Positions 6,571-14,929 of a stretch of 23,430 nucleotides of DNA are shown here, in pieces (position 1 is the first letter of the stretch; each line of letters starts with the position of its first letter). Source of the DNA: JAHECQ01 sp047638695 (GTDB lineage Bacteria; Actinomycetota; Acidimicrobiia; Acidimicrobiales; SZUA-35); assembly GCA_047638695.1 (NCBI GenBank), contig JBLINY010000072.1:1-23430 (forward strand). The letters run 5' to 3'. The translations under genes and the position numbers were made by a program. Under the pieces are notes generated by a model. The model had not been told where the DNA came from and ran no database searches. It was given only the letters and a program-made list of their open reading frames with translations.

Positions 6571-7512
6571 ATGGCAGGTGGAAGTTCAAAAGCAGTGGTC
6601 GCCGCTCTGGTCGGCAACTCGGTAATCGGAGTCGCCAAACTTGGAGCGTTCTTCGTAACCGGTTCGTCATCCATGCTGGCCGAGTCGATTCACTCGTTCG
6701 CTGACAGCGGCAATCAAGGGCTGCTGCTCTGGGGTGGCAAGGCAGCTCGACAGGATGCTGACGACGAGCATCAGTTCGGCTACGGAAGAGAGCGGTACTT
6801 CTGGAGCTTCGTCGTAGCTCTCGTCCTCTTCGCTCTCGGCGCTGGATTCGCCATCTACGAAGGCATCGAAAAGATCCGCCACCCACACGAGATCAGCAAC
6901 GTCGGCATCGCATTGGGCGTTCTGGGGTTCGGCATCGTGGTTGAGGCGTACAGCTTCTCCATGGCCATCAAGGAATCACGGCCACTAAAGGGCGACCTCT
7001 CATGGTGGCAGTTCATTCGCCGCTCGCGAACTCCCGAACTTCCGGTGGTGTTGCTCGAAGACTTCGGCGCCCAGGTCGGCCTGATCTTCGCCTTTGTTGC
7101 CGTGTCGATTGCCCATTGGGGCAACGCCCCGGTCTGGGACGGCATTGGCACGCTCGCCATCGGCATCCTGTTGTTCTTCATTGCCATTCTGCTGATCGTC
7201 GAAATGCGCAGCCTCCTGATCGGCGAGGGCGCCGACCAACGCGACATGGTCAAGATCATCCATGCCATCGACACCTCGCCCAGCGTCAGCAAGCTCATCC
7301 ACCTTCGCACCCAGCACCTGGGGCCAGAAGAGCTCTTGGTGGCGGCCAAGATCGACTTCGAGGATGGCTTGACGGTCGAACAGTTGGCCGAGGCCATCAA
7401 TGAGATCGAGCGCCGGGTTCGGTCAGAGGTTCCCTACGCCCAGCCGATGTACATCGAGCCAGCGTTGAACGTGTACATCGAGCCCGAGTCCTCCGACAGC
7501 GACCACCACTAG
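6571..7512 (+). CDS. Cation diffusion facilitator transporter, ZnT9-like subgroup
   Basis: This is a membrane antiporter that exports divalent metal ions, probably Zn2+ or a similar ion, against protons. The 313 residues show about six hydrophobic segments (roughly 7-29, 32-56, 78-98, 110-132, 158-182, 187-212) followed by a cytoplasmic C-terminal domain. Helix 2 carries HSFAD (His41-Asp45) in SSSMLAESIHSFADSGNQG. The typical loop HQFGYGRERYFW (67-78) follows, and helix 5 has LLEDFGAQVG (161-170), the ED pair that marks the ZnT9-like branch in place of HxxxD. The ATG at 6571 gives the usual short N-terminus; the open frame upstream lies over the exonuclease gene and is not used. The gene ends by sharing the CTAG bases with the convergent amidase. 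Substrate is inferred from family. Confidence 0.9.
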   Translation: MAGGSSKAVVAALVGNSVIGVAKLGAFFVTGSSSMLAESIHSFADSGNQGLLLWGGKAARQDADDEHQFGYGRERYFWSFVVALVLFALGAGFAIYEGIEKIRHPHEISNVGIALGVLGFGIVVEAYSFSMAIKESRPLKGDLSWWQFIRRSRTPELPVVLLEDFGAQVGLIFAFVAVSIAHWGNAPVWDGIGTLAIGILLFFIAILLIVEMRSLLIGEGADQRDMVKIIHAIDTSPSVSKLIHLRTQHLGPEELLVAAKIDFEDGLTVEQLAEAINEIERRVRSEVPYAQPMYIEPALNVYIEPESSDSDHH

Positions 7513-8933
7513 TCGGCCAGGCCGAGCAGCGGCGGACGCACGAGGCCATGACCGGTCGCCATCTCCAGAGTTTTCGCTGCTCGCAACACCGTGAGGTCTT
7601 GCCAATGGCCACCAATAATCTGCACCCCGGTCGGAAGACCACCGGCGGTAAACCCAGCCGGTAGAGAGAGGGCGGGCGAGCCCATCACCGTTACGTAGCA
7701 GCACGACATCATCCACTCGATGTAGCTACCCATCTCCTGACCAGCCACCGAGGTGGGGTACTCGACCTCTATCGGGAACGGCGCCACTTGACTAACCGGT
7801 CCAAGCAACAAGTCGTAAGACTCGAAGAAGGTTGCGCCCCGACCCCACACCACACGAACATGGTTAAGAGCATCGGCTACTTCTTGTGCCGTCACCTGGG
7901 CGCCAACAGCTGCTTCGTTCTGGATGGTCTCCTTGAGTTGCGTCATACGCGAGCCAAGTCGGACTGCCTGACCGGTGGCATTCATCCACCCTCGTAGGGT
8001 GGCGAAAGCTTCCTGAGCTCCGGAAAAATCGGGCTGGGCTTCAACCACTTCCCAACCGAGCTGCTCGAGCACAGGTGGCACTGTCTCCAGCACTGCCAAG
8101 ACCTCTGACTCGACGGGAAGCCCGCCAAGGGTCGGGCTCCAAGCCACTCGCAATGGTCGGTCAATCGGATCGATCGATGCCGGCAGGTCGAGACCTCGCG
8201 AGACGGGGTCTTGTGGCGTTTGCTCTGACAGGACCCCGAGAAGCAGAGCCAGGTCGTCGACGGTTCTTCCCATGGCCCCCTCGGTAGCGAGCCGCGGGTG
8301 AGGCGGGCCGGGTCCGACCGCGGGCACCACGCCGGGTGAGGCTCGGAAGCCCACCACGTTGTTCCAACCTGCCGGGTTGCGAAGCGACCCACCTATATCG
8401 CTGCCATCGGCGATGGCAACCATCCCAGTGGCCAATGAAACAGCCGCTCCACCCGACGAGCCGCCGCAGGTGCGCGTGAGATCGTAGGGATTGAGGGTCG
8501 TTCCATACACAGGGTTGAAGGTGTGGCTACCACGTCCGAACTCAGGCGTATTGGTCTTGCCAACCGCCATCGCTCCCGCGGCCTTCATCCGCGAAACCAG
8601 CAGACTGTCGGCCTTCGGCCGATTGTCGGCGAAGACCGGGCTGCCGAAGGTCGTCGGGAAGTCTGCGGTCTCAGCCAGATCCTTGTGCGCCGTGACCAAG
8701 CCAGCGAGCGGACCGACCTCGTCACCCCGTGCCCTGGCTTCGTCCACAGCCAGAGCACGACGCCGCCCCACTTCTGGATCGAGGGCGACAATGGCGTTCA
8801 CAACCGGGTTCACCTTCTCAATCCGAGCTAGGTGGGCATCGAGTAACTCACGAGCCGATGTCTGGCCTGAGGCCAAAAGCGCTCGTTGTTCGGTTGCAGT
8901 GAGATCCGGGAGTTCGCTCGACACGGTCGTCAT
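7509..8933 (-). CDS. Amidase signature family hydrolase
   Basis: This is an amide-bond hydrolase with the Lys / cis-Ser / Ser triad. From the chosen ATG (8933, 474 residues) the triad reads Lys84 in TAHKDLAETA, Ser159 in TCGGSSGGAAVS and nucleophile Ser183 in DIGGSLRNPAGW; the 24-residue spacing between the two serines is the family norm. The C-terminal segment MGSPALSLPAGF and GLPTGVQIIG are also typical. An in-frame TTG at 8954 would add 7 residues, but ATG is more likely. It is divergent from a short-chain dehydrogenase 56 bp away and convergent with the metal transporter. Relatives act on varied amides, including aryl, fatty and nitrile-derived ones, so the substrate is not predictable. 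It is not a GatA: no gatB or gatC is near and the sequence is of the general amidase type. Confidence 0.92.
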   Translation of the reverse strand: MTTVSSELPDLTATEQRALLASGQTSARELLDAHLARIEKVNPVVNAIVALDPEVGRRRALAVDEARARGDEVGPLAGLVTAHKDLAETADFPTTFGSPVFADNRPKADSLLVSRMKAAGAMAVGKTNTPEFGRGSHTFNPVYGTTLNPYDLTRTCGGSSGGAAVSLATGMVAIADGSDIGGSLRNPAGWNNVVGFRASPGVVPAVGPGPPHPRLATEGAMGRTVDDLALLLGVLSEQTPQDPVSRGLDLPASIDPIDRPLRVAWSPTLGGLPVESEVLAVLETVPPVLEQLGWEVVEAQPDFSGAQEAFATLRGWMNATGQAVRLGSRMTQLKETIQNEAAVGAQVTAQEVADALNHVRVVWGRGATFFESYDLLLGPVSQVAPFPIEVEYPTSVAGQEMGSYIEWMMSCCYVTVMGSPALSLPAGFTAGGLPTGVQIIGGHWQDLTVLRAAKTLEMATGHGLVRPPLLGLAD

Positions 8934-8989
8934 GATTGCCCGCGTTGGCCGCAATCGCCAGCGGCGGGGCCTTCTGCGAAGCTGCCGTT

Positions 8990-9769
8990 ATGGCACGAAA
9001 CTCACAGCTCAGTCGATCCGTCGAGGGAAAGGTGGCGCTGATCACGGGCGCCGCATCGGGCATGGGCCGGGCGACGGCCCATCTCTTCTCTGACGAAGGA
9101 GCAAAAGTTGCAGTCACCGATCTCACGTCCGACGGTGTTGAGACAGTCGTCAACGAGATCACCTCGGCCGGAAACATCGCCAAGGGCTGGACCCTCGATG
9201 TCACCGATGCTTCGCGGGCCGAAGCAGTTGTGGGCGAGGTAGTCGACACCTACGGCCGACTCGACATGTTGGTGAACAACGCGGGCATAGCGCTGTTCAC
9301 CGAGGTCGACAGCCCCGAGTTCGAGGACAATTGGGCCACATCGATCGACGTGCTGCTTACCGCTCACACCCGAATGATTCGGGCTGCGCTCCCCCACCTT
9401 CGCCGATCCGATTGTCCGCGGATTGTCAACATCGCATCGACCGAAGGGTTCGGCGCAACCAAACACAACAGCCCGTACGTGGCTGCCAAACACGGCGTCG
9501 TTGGTTTGACCAAAGGTCTCGCCGTCGACCTCGGACGCGAAGGCATCACCGTCAACTGCATCTGCCCCGGACCCATCCTCACCGGACTTACCGACAGTAT
9601 TCCGGAAGAACAACGGACGGTGTACGCCAAACGCCGCACTGCCCTGGGTCGTTACGGCATCCCCGAAGAGGTTGCTCACGGAACCCTCAACTTCTGCCTG
9701 CCGGCAAGCCAGTTCATGACGGGCGCAATCTTGCCTGTCGACGGCGGCTTGCTGGTGAAGAACGCCTAG
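8990..9769 (+). CDS. Short-chain dehydrogenase/reductase (SDR), classical NAD(P)-dependent type
   Basis: This 259-residue classical SDR carries the cofactor glycine motif TGAASGMG (19-26), Asp44 at the end of beta-2 (favouring NAD over NADP), NNAG (96-99), and the catalytic Ser150, Tyr163 and Lys167 in SPYVAAKHG. The C-terminus ends in the usual TGAILPVDGG. The ATG at 8990 was chosen because it leaves the typical 12 or so residues before beta-1; a TTG at 8936 lies close to the amidase start and would add 18 unsupported residues. It is a single plus-strand gene, divergent from the amidase and convergent with the ABC transporter. The specific substrate is unknown. Confidence 0.9.
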   Translation: MARNSQLSRSVEGKVALITGAASGMGRATAHLFSDEGAKVAVTDLTSDGVETVVNEITSAGNIAKGWTLDVTDASRAEAVVGEVVDTYGRLDMLVNNAGIALFTEVDSPEFEDNWATSIDVLLTAHTRMIRAALPHLRRSDCPRIVNIASTEGFGATKHNSPYVAAKHGVVGLTKGLAVDLGREGITVNCICPGPILTGLTDSIPEEQRTVYAKRRTALGRYGIPEEVAHGTLNFCLPASQFMTGAILPVDGGLLVKNA

Positions 9770-9775
9770 CAACCT

Positions 9776-9832
9776 CAGTCGTTGTGGGCTTTCAGTCTTT
9801 GTGGGCTCGCAGTCGTTGCCAGCTCTCAGTCT
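9776..9832. repeat. 17-bp imperfect tandem repeat, three units plus a partial fourth
   Basis: Units begin with CAGTC at 9776, 9793, 9810 and 9827. The first three read CAGTCGTTGTGGGCTTT, CAGTCTTTGTGGGCTCG and CAGTCGTTGCCAGCTCT, and the fourth continues only as CAGTCT. The array fills the gap between the convergent SDR and ABC transporter genes. The ABC stop codon (9826-9828) lies at the junction of units 3 and 4. Confidence 0.8.
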
Positions 9833-11664
9833 TCACGTACGAGCGTTGTGTAGAGATCTCGATAGAGACCTCCGGAGTTGAGTAATTCGGCGTGAGTTCC
9901 CTGCTGGACCAACACACCCTCCTCCAGAACCAAGATCTGATCGGCCTGCGTGATGGTCGAAAGTCGGTGGGCGATCACCAGCGCGGTGCGACCGGCGAGC
10001 GCCTTCGCTAGGGCCTCCTGCACGAGGGCCTCATTCTCGGAGTCAAGGTGACTTGTCGCTTCGTCGAGGATCACAATCGATGGATTCTTCAGCAACATCC
10101 GCGCAATCGAGAGCCGCTGCTTTTCGCCCCCGGAAAAGCGATGACCACGCTCGCCGACCACGGTGTCGTACCCGCTCGGAAGTTTGGCGATGGTCTGATG
10201 GATCTGCGCCGCCTGACACGCCTCGATCATTTCTTCGTCGCTGGCATCCGGCCTGGCGAAACGCAGGTTGTCAGCGATCGACTCATGGAACAGGTGGGGG
10301 TCTTGTACCACCACACCGATGGCGGCCCGCAATGACTCTTGCTTGAGATCGCGAACGTCATGGCCGTCGACCCGAATGGCACCGCCGGTCACGTCGTAGA
10401 GACGCGGCACCAAATTCGTGATCGTTGTCTTGCCCGCCCCGGAGGGCCCAACGAGGGCCACCAGTTGACCCGGTTCGATGACAACTGAGAGGTCCTTGAT
10501 GACCGGCGCTTCGTTCTCGTCGGAGATCGGTGAGCTCGGTGTCTCGAGCGACTCGATGATGGTTTCGTTCGACAGCGGGTACCGGAACTGGACGTGATCG
10601 AACTCGATTCGACCCTTCGGGTTCTCATAGGGCACGGCGTCTGGGCTGTCGGCCAGTGGAATCTCCGAGTCGAGCACTTCGAAGACTCGGTCGAAGCTGA
10701 CGAGGGCAGTGAGCACATCGATGCGGGCGTTGGTGAGGCTCGTGAGCGGCGAATAGACCCGGCCGACCAACAGACCCATAGCTGCCAGCTGACCCACACT
10801 GAAGCTGCCGTTTATAGCGAAGAGCCCACCCAGGCCGTAGACCAGAGCTGTTCCCACCGATCCCAGCAGCGTGAGGGCAATCATGAACCCACGGGTGAAG
10901 ATCGCTGAACGAATACCAATATCACGAACCTCTCGAGCCCGGTCCGAGAACAGCTTCACCTCATCATCCTGACGGCCGAACAGCTTCGCCAGCAGCGCAC
11001 CCGACACGTTGAACCGCTCGGTCATGGTGGCATTCATCGACGCATTGAGGTTCATACCGTCGCGCGTGATTCCCTGCTGGATGCGTCCGATGCGGCGGTA
11101 AGGGGCAACAAAGAACGGCGTGAGGATCAGAGCCAGAACAGTGAGGCGCCATTCGATCACAAGCATGGCAACCAGCGTGGTGGTCAGCGTGATGACGTTC
11201 GAAACGACCGTGCCCAGCGTGGTGGTCAGCGCCCGCTGAGCGCCGATGACATCGTTGTTGAGACGGTTCGTAAGCGTCCCGGTTTGAGTTCGGGTGAAGA
11301 AGGCGATCGGTAGTCGCTGCACATGGTCGAAGAGCGCGGTCCGTAGGTCGAAGATGACTCCCTCGCCGATTCGTGACGACCAGAACCGTTCGAACAACGA
11401 CACCACGCCCTCAAGAAACGCGGCGCCCACGATGAAGATGGCGAAGATGGCGAGCAGCCTTCGATCTTCATTCGGAATGGCGTTGTCGATGATGCGACCG
11501 AACAGCAGGGGTGGCACCAAACCAAGGAGTGCTTGCAGCACCACGGCCACAAGGAATCCGGTGACCATGCGCCGATAGGGCTGCGCAAACTGCCAGACGC
11601 GTTTTGCCGCCTGCTTCTCGATCTTGGCGTCCTTATATGCCTCGTGATCCCGAGGCCACATCAT
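9826..11664 (-). CDS. ABC exporter half-transporter (fused permease and ATPase, MsbA/multidrug type)
   Basis: The protein is 612 residues from the ATG at 11664. The N-terminal six-helix exporter domain spans about 30-320, with strongly hydrophobic stretches near 33-57, 70-90, 150-185 and 260-300. The ATPase domain carries Walker A GPSGAGKT (406-413), a Q-loop in VVVQDPHLFHESI, signature FSGGEKQR (510-517), Walker B IVILDE (530-535) and H-loop AHR (His566). It should work as a homo- or heterodimer, exporting lipids or hydrophobic compounds from the inner leaflet. An insertion of about 24 residues rich in Glu and Ser (about 364-387) separates the A-loop tyrosine segment (FRYP) from the next strand. 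An in-frame GTG at 11670 and a second ATG at 11661 are alternative starts. It lies 31 bp behind a dehydrogenase and may be co-transcribed with it. Confidence 0.93.
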   Translation of the reverse strand: MMWPRDHEAYKDAKIEKQAAKRVWQFAQPYRRMVTGFLVAVVLQALLGLVPPLLFGRIIDNAIPNEDRRLLAIFAIFIVGAAFLEGVVSLFERFWSSRIGEGVIFDLRTALFDHVQRLPIAFFTRTQTGTLTNRLNNDVIGAQRALTTTLGTVVSNVITLTTTLVAMLVIEWRLTVLALILTPFFVAPYRRIGRIQQGITRDGMNLNASMNATMTERFNVSGALLAKLFGRQDDEVKLFSDRAREVRDIGIRSAIFTRGFMIALTLLGSVGTALVYGLGGLFAINGSFSVGQLAAMGLLVGRVYSPLTSLTNARIDVLTALVSFDRVFEVLDSEIPLADSPDAVPYENPKGRIEFDHVQFRYPLSNETIIESLETPSSPISDENEAPVIKDLSVVIEPGQLVALVGPSGAGKTTITNLVPRLYDVTGGAIRVDGHDVRDLKQESLRAAIGVVVQDPHLFHESIADNLRFARPDASDEEMIEACQAAQIHQTIAKLPSGYDTVVGERGHRFSGGEKQRLSIARMLLKNPSIVILDEATSHLDSENEALVQEALAKALAGRTALVIAHRLSTITQADQILVLEEGVLVQQGTHAELLNSGGLYRDLYTTLVRED

Positions 11665-11695
11665 GTGCACGCAGCGAGCCTAACGATCAGTAACG

Positions 11696-12466
11696 CTAGG
11701 ACATCGTGAGGCCACCGCTGACCGACAACGTTTGGCCGGTGATGAACCCCGCGTCTTCACTAGCGAAGTAGGCAACGGCCGACGCCACCTCTTGCGGCTG
11801 ACCAACACGTTTCATCGGGACCGCTCGTGCCATTGCCCCAATCACTTTCTCGCCATCGTCGCTGGCCGCAACGATGCCTTCGAGCAGCGGCGTGTCCGTA
11901 GGGCCCGGGCATACGACGTTGGCCGTCACGCCCTTGCGGGCCATCTCGCGGGCGAGGGTCTTGGTGAAAGAGATCACCCCGCCCTTGGCTCCGGAGTAAA
12001 CGGCCTCGAGTGACGAACCGACACGGGCGGCGTCTGAGCCAATGTTCACAACACGCCCCCAACCGCCCTCGACCATCCCGGGCAAACAGGCATGGGCGGT
12101 ACGCAGCGCGCCCTTGTAGTTGATGTCGATGACTTTTTCCCAGAACTCCTCGTCGGTGTCGAGGAACGGCATGAGCACATCCCAGCCGGCGCAGTTCACA
12201 AGAATTTCGATCGGACCGAGCTCGTCGATCACTTGCAGGCGACCGTCCTGCACTGAGTCACTGCTCGTGATGTCCATGGTCACTGCGATGGCGGTGCCGC
12301 CAGCCGCGACGATCTGCGCTGCTGTCTCAGCGGCACCGTCGGTCTGGATGTCGGCCGCTGCCACCTTTCGGCCGTCAGCTGCAAGGGCCAGGCATATCTG
12401 ACGACCGATACCGCTTCCGCCACCGGTGACAAGGGCAACTCGATCTTGCTTGGTTTCGGTCATCAT
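11696..12466 (-). CDS. SDR-family dehydrogenase, BadH-like (2-hydroxycyclohexanecarboxyl-CoA dehydrogenase type)
   Basis: This 256-residue classical SDR has TGGGSGIG (14-21), Asp39 after beta-2 (NAD preference), NCAG (91-94, Cys replacing the usual second Asn), and catalytic Ser144, Tyr157 and Lys161. Segments such as ILVNCAGWDVLMPF, NIGSDAARVGSS, CPGPTDTPLL and GFITGQTLSVSGGLTM closely resemble, from memory, the BadH dehydrogenase of alicyclic acid degradation. BadH oxidises a 2-hydroxy-acyl-CoA to the 2-keto form before ring opening. The ATG at 12466 overlaps the upstream LLM gene stop as ATGA; a second ATG follows at once (12463). Neighbouring acyl-CoA genes (CaiC-like ligase, LLM oxidoreductase) fit an acyl-CoA pathway, but other bad genes are absent, so the substrate remains an inference. 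Confidence 0.87.
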   Translation of the reverse strand: MMTETKQDRVALVTGGGSGIGRQICLALAADGRKVAAADIQTDGAAETAAQIVAAGGTAIAVTMDITSSDSVQDGRLQVIDELGPIEILVNCAGWDVLMPFLDTDEEFWEKVIDINYKGALRTAHACLPGMVEGGWGRVVNIGSDAARVGSSLEAVYSGAKGGVISFTKTLAREMARKGVTANVVCPGPTDTPLLEGIVAASDDGEKVIGAMARAVPMKRVGQPQEVASAVAYFASEDAGFITGQTLSVSGGLTMS

Positions 12467-13491
12467 CCAGCCTTCACTGCCGTTGCGATTTCGCCCCACT
12501 TGCCGAGATGGTCGGCGTCACGACGCATCTCGGGCTCGCCGAGATACATCACAACTCGTGCCGCCGTGCCCGAGTACCGCTCGATGAGTCGATCGGCCAT
12601 CTCGTCCCATGGTGCCACCACTGCGAACATCTCCAACATCTCGTCGGTGATGACATCGGCGATGCCGTCGATGTCGCCAGCCTTCATCTTCTCCCGGATC
12701 TTGCTCGTGGTTCCCTCGAAACCGAGATCATCGAACTGAAACGCGTAGTTCGGCGTGCTTCCGTAGAAGCCGATCTGACGCTTGGCCCGTGCCACGTACG
12801 ACGCCCGATCTTCGGGAGTGTCGCCGGGACAGGCGAACACCGGAATGATCAGGTCGATCTCGGAGGTGTCTCGACCGGCCTTCGCCGCGCCTTCGGCTAC
12901 GCCAGGCAAGAGGCGGTTCTCGATGTAGGGCATCGAGTGCAACGGGTGGACGTGTACCCCGTCTGCGACCTCACCCGCGACCTTCATCATGAGCGGGCCA
13001 ACGGCAGAAATGTCGACCTTCATTGGATGCTCGTGGGGTTTCGGTGCCCAGTCGGTTGGCAGCAGGCTCAAGTTGTAGAACTCACCCTCGTGGGCCAGCT
13101 TCTCATCCCGGTTGAAGGCTCGGAAACACGCCCTCACGGCCAGCACGTAGTCGCGCAGTCGAGCGGCGGGCTTATCGAATTCTGATGAGTAGCGCCGGGT
13201 GACATGGGCCTTCACCTGACTACCCAGACCCAGCCGGAATCGGCCGCCGGTGTTGCCGTTGATCTCATAGGCCACAGCGGCAGAAACCATCGGGCTGCGT
13301 GGGAAGGCGACCGCTATACCTGTGGTGAAGAAGAGCTCGGGTGCGGCCATGGCCGCGGCCGCAATCTGCATCCACGGCACCTGGCTGGTCTCGGTATAGA
13401 GCATGCCGGAGAATCCTGCGTGCTCGAGTTTGCGGGCCAGATCGGCTGACTCTTCCCAAGTCGAGCCGCCTGTCATCAGATCGATGTCCAC
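12463..13491 (-). CDS. LLM-class F420-dependent oxidoreductase (TIGR03617 / MSMEG_2256-like)
   Basis: This is a TIM-barrel protein of the luciferase-like monooxygenase superfamily, in the branch expected to use coenzyme F420 rather than FMN. The 342 residues begin MDIDLMTGGSTWEESADLAR. They contain the cofactor-region segments TTGIAVAFPRSPMVSA and FRLGLGSQVKAHVTRR, and later HPMKVDISAVGPLMMKVAGE, as in the MSMEG_2256 group. The GTG start at 13491 is supported by a GGGAG Shine-Dalgarno sequence 8 bases upstream. It is the first gene of a likely operon with the BadH-like dehydrogenase (4-bp overlap) and perhaps the ABC exporter. The reaction is unknown. Confidence 0.9.
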   Translation of the reverse strand: MDIDLMTGGSTWEESADLARKLEHAGFSGMLYTETSQVPWMQIAAAAMAAPELFFTTGIAVAFPRSPMVSAAVAYEINGNTGGRFRLGLGSQVKAHVTRRYSSEFDKPAARLRDYVLAVRACFRAFNRDEKLAHEGEFYNLSLLPTDWAPKPHEHPMKVDISAVGPLMMKVAGEVADGVHVHPLHSMPYIENRLLPGVAEGAAKAGRDTSEIDLIIPVFACPGDTPEDRASYVARAKRQIGFYGSTPNYAFQFDDLGFEGTTSKIREKMKAGDIDGIADVITDEMLEMFAVVAPWDEMADRLIERYSGTAARVVMYLGEPEMRRDADHLGKWGEIATAVKAG

Positions 13492-13499
13492 AGCGCTAT

Positions 13500-13504
13500 C
13501 TCCC
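13500..13504 (-). promoter_or_regulatory. Ribosome binding site of the LLM oxidoreductase
   Basis: On the minus strand the sequence reads GGGAG, followed by an 8-base spacer and GTG at 13491. This decides the GTG start over the internal ATG five codons later. Confidence 0.6.
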
Positions 13505-13570
13505 GTCCGATTGGACTGTTGTAAGGGATGGAACGCTCTCTGGATAGCAGCCCTTCGCGTGGGGTGCGAG

Positions 13571-14699
13571 CTAGCAATAGTCGCGGGCAGCGAAGAAAGC
13601 CTTCATTGAAGTAGCCACCGACCAAACCACATCGCCTGTGAGCGCCGGTTCGAAGGCCAACGCTTCGGTGGCAACGGCTTCATGCCGATCGGGTGAACTC
13701 CAGAACATCGTGAACAAATCAGCGACGGCACCACCCAGCTCGCCACCATTGCAGCCGAGTTCAGCAAGTCGCTCCCTAATCGGCACGTGACGGCTTGCCC
13801 ATCTTCACCACGCTCGTATCCACGAGCCCGGGCAGCGCCCGATCCGACAAATAGTTCAACGCAATTGGCGACACCCTGAAACGGAAGCGGCTGGAAGCGG
13901 TCGTCGAATGCGAACCGTCGCATGTCGATCTCGAGGTCGATGCTGGGGTCGACGTCGTAGCCACCAAAATGGAAGTGAACGTGCTTGGCACCCGTCGCAT
14001 CGCGGACGGAGGTATCGAGAAGCCCGGCCTGGTGGCCCCGCCAGCCAACATCTACAACCGTCAGCCCTCCTGCTCCGAGGTCGAGGCTGCGGAGGTAGTC
14101 GCTTAGTAACGGGAGACGCTTCTCAGATTCGCGCTCGATGATCGACAAACAGGTCGGCGACTTGAGGAGGTCGATGTAATCGTCCATCAAAGAAAAGCGG
14201 CAGCGGGTGGTGCGGATCGCAACGAGCGAGTCGGCTACCCGGTGGAACATCCTCGGGTCGTGCGCCTGAACGAGCCAACAGCTCCTGCCATGTGGTCGGC
14301 GGGCAGCGCTCTGGCCATTCGCAACGGGAGTTCCCCATCGCGGCCGCAGAAGGTGATGTGGGTAATTCCTTCACGCTCGCACGCTTCGCGGATCGACATT
14401 AGAAAGGCCGTGAAAAACATCGCACGAAACAAGGAGGCGTTCATCGCTCGCCAGAAGACCGAGCTGTTCGAGAGTGGGCCGCAGCACCGATTCCGGGAGA
14501 TGCATGTCAGAGACGAAAACGATCTCGAATCCACATGTCGCAGCCGGTCGAGCGCGGCAACCGATCCGGGAACCGCAACGGCCAAGAAGCGCTCGACACT
14601 CTCCTCCAAGGCGCCGCACCGGGCACCGTTCGTATCCGCCAGGGCCGGATGGTCGTTACCAACGCTCGACCCATTTGTCGCCAAAACCACCGCGAGCAA
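13571..14699 (-). pseudogene. Decayed HAD-superfamily hydrolase-like gene of glycan clusters (COG5610-like), several frameshifts
   Basis: No single reading frame covers this stretch, but recognisable pieces follow each other in family order on the minus strand. They are ALEESVERFLAVAVPGSVAA (about 14610-14550, frame A), FVSDMHLP and LRPTLEQLGLL (14517-14455, frame B), ITFCGRDGELPLRMARAL (14357-14304, frame A), TVVDVGWRGHQAGLL (about 14061-14017, frame B), and AVADLFTMFWSS near 13720, in a third frame that ends in TAG at 13571. The first HAD motif (DxD) is missing. The distance between the VSDM and GRDG pieces is far shorter than in intact proteins of this type, so internal deletion is likely as well as at least four frame changes. 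Intact relatives occur in surface-polysaccharide loci. The family name is from memory of the motifs. Sequencing errors alone seem unlikely, because flanking genes on either side are mostly intact. Confidence 0.72.
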
Positions 14700-14929
14700 C
14701 GTTGCGACGCCTCAGATACTCATCGACGTCGAGGGTCCACGCCCCCGAATCGATCAGCGCGGGCCCGTAGCGGTGGCTCGCCACCTGTTCTCTTCGTCCG
14801 CCAATAGAGACCCATTCCTGCCGCAGATGAACTGGTCAGCGCCATCGATACCCCCCCGTTACCTCTGGCCGGACCCTAATCAATATTCAGCAGAAGCTGA
14901 GGTCCTGTGACCTTCGTCACTACCTCCAC
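14700..14929. other. Non-coding stretch with a gene fragment of unknown origin
   Basis: No intact gene is seen between the decayed hydrolase and the TadG-like protein. On the minus strand a frame of some 55 codons runs from about 14840 to a TAA at 14658-14656, reading through HRYGPALIDSGAW and TLDVDEYLRRRNVARGGF. It looks protein-like but has no convincing start and I do not recognise it. It may be the remnant of a further gene, or the missing N-terminal region of the adjacent pseudogene. Confidence 0.4.

Noticed and set aside
14242..14910. 222-codon plus-strand open frame over the decayed hydrolase
   Set aside because: It has no family character, while minus-strand pieces carry clear motifs in family order.
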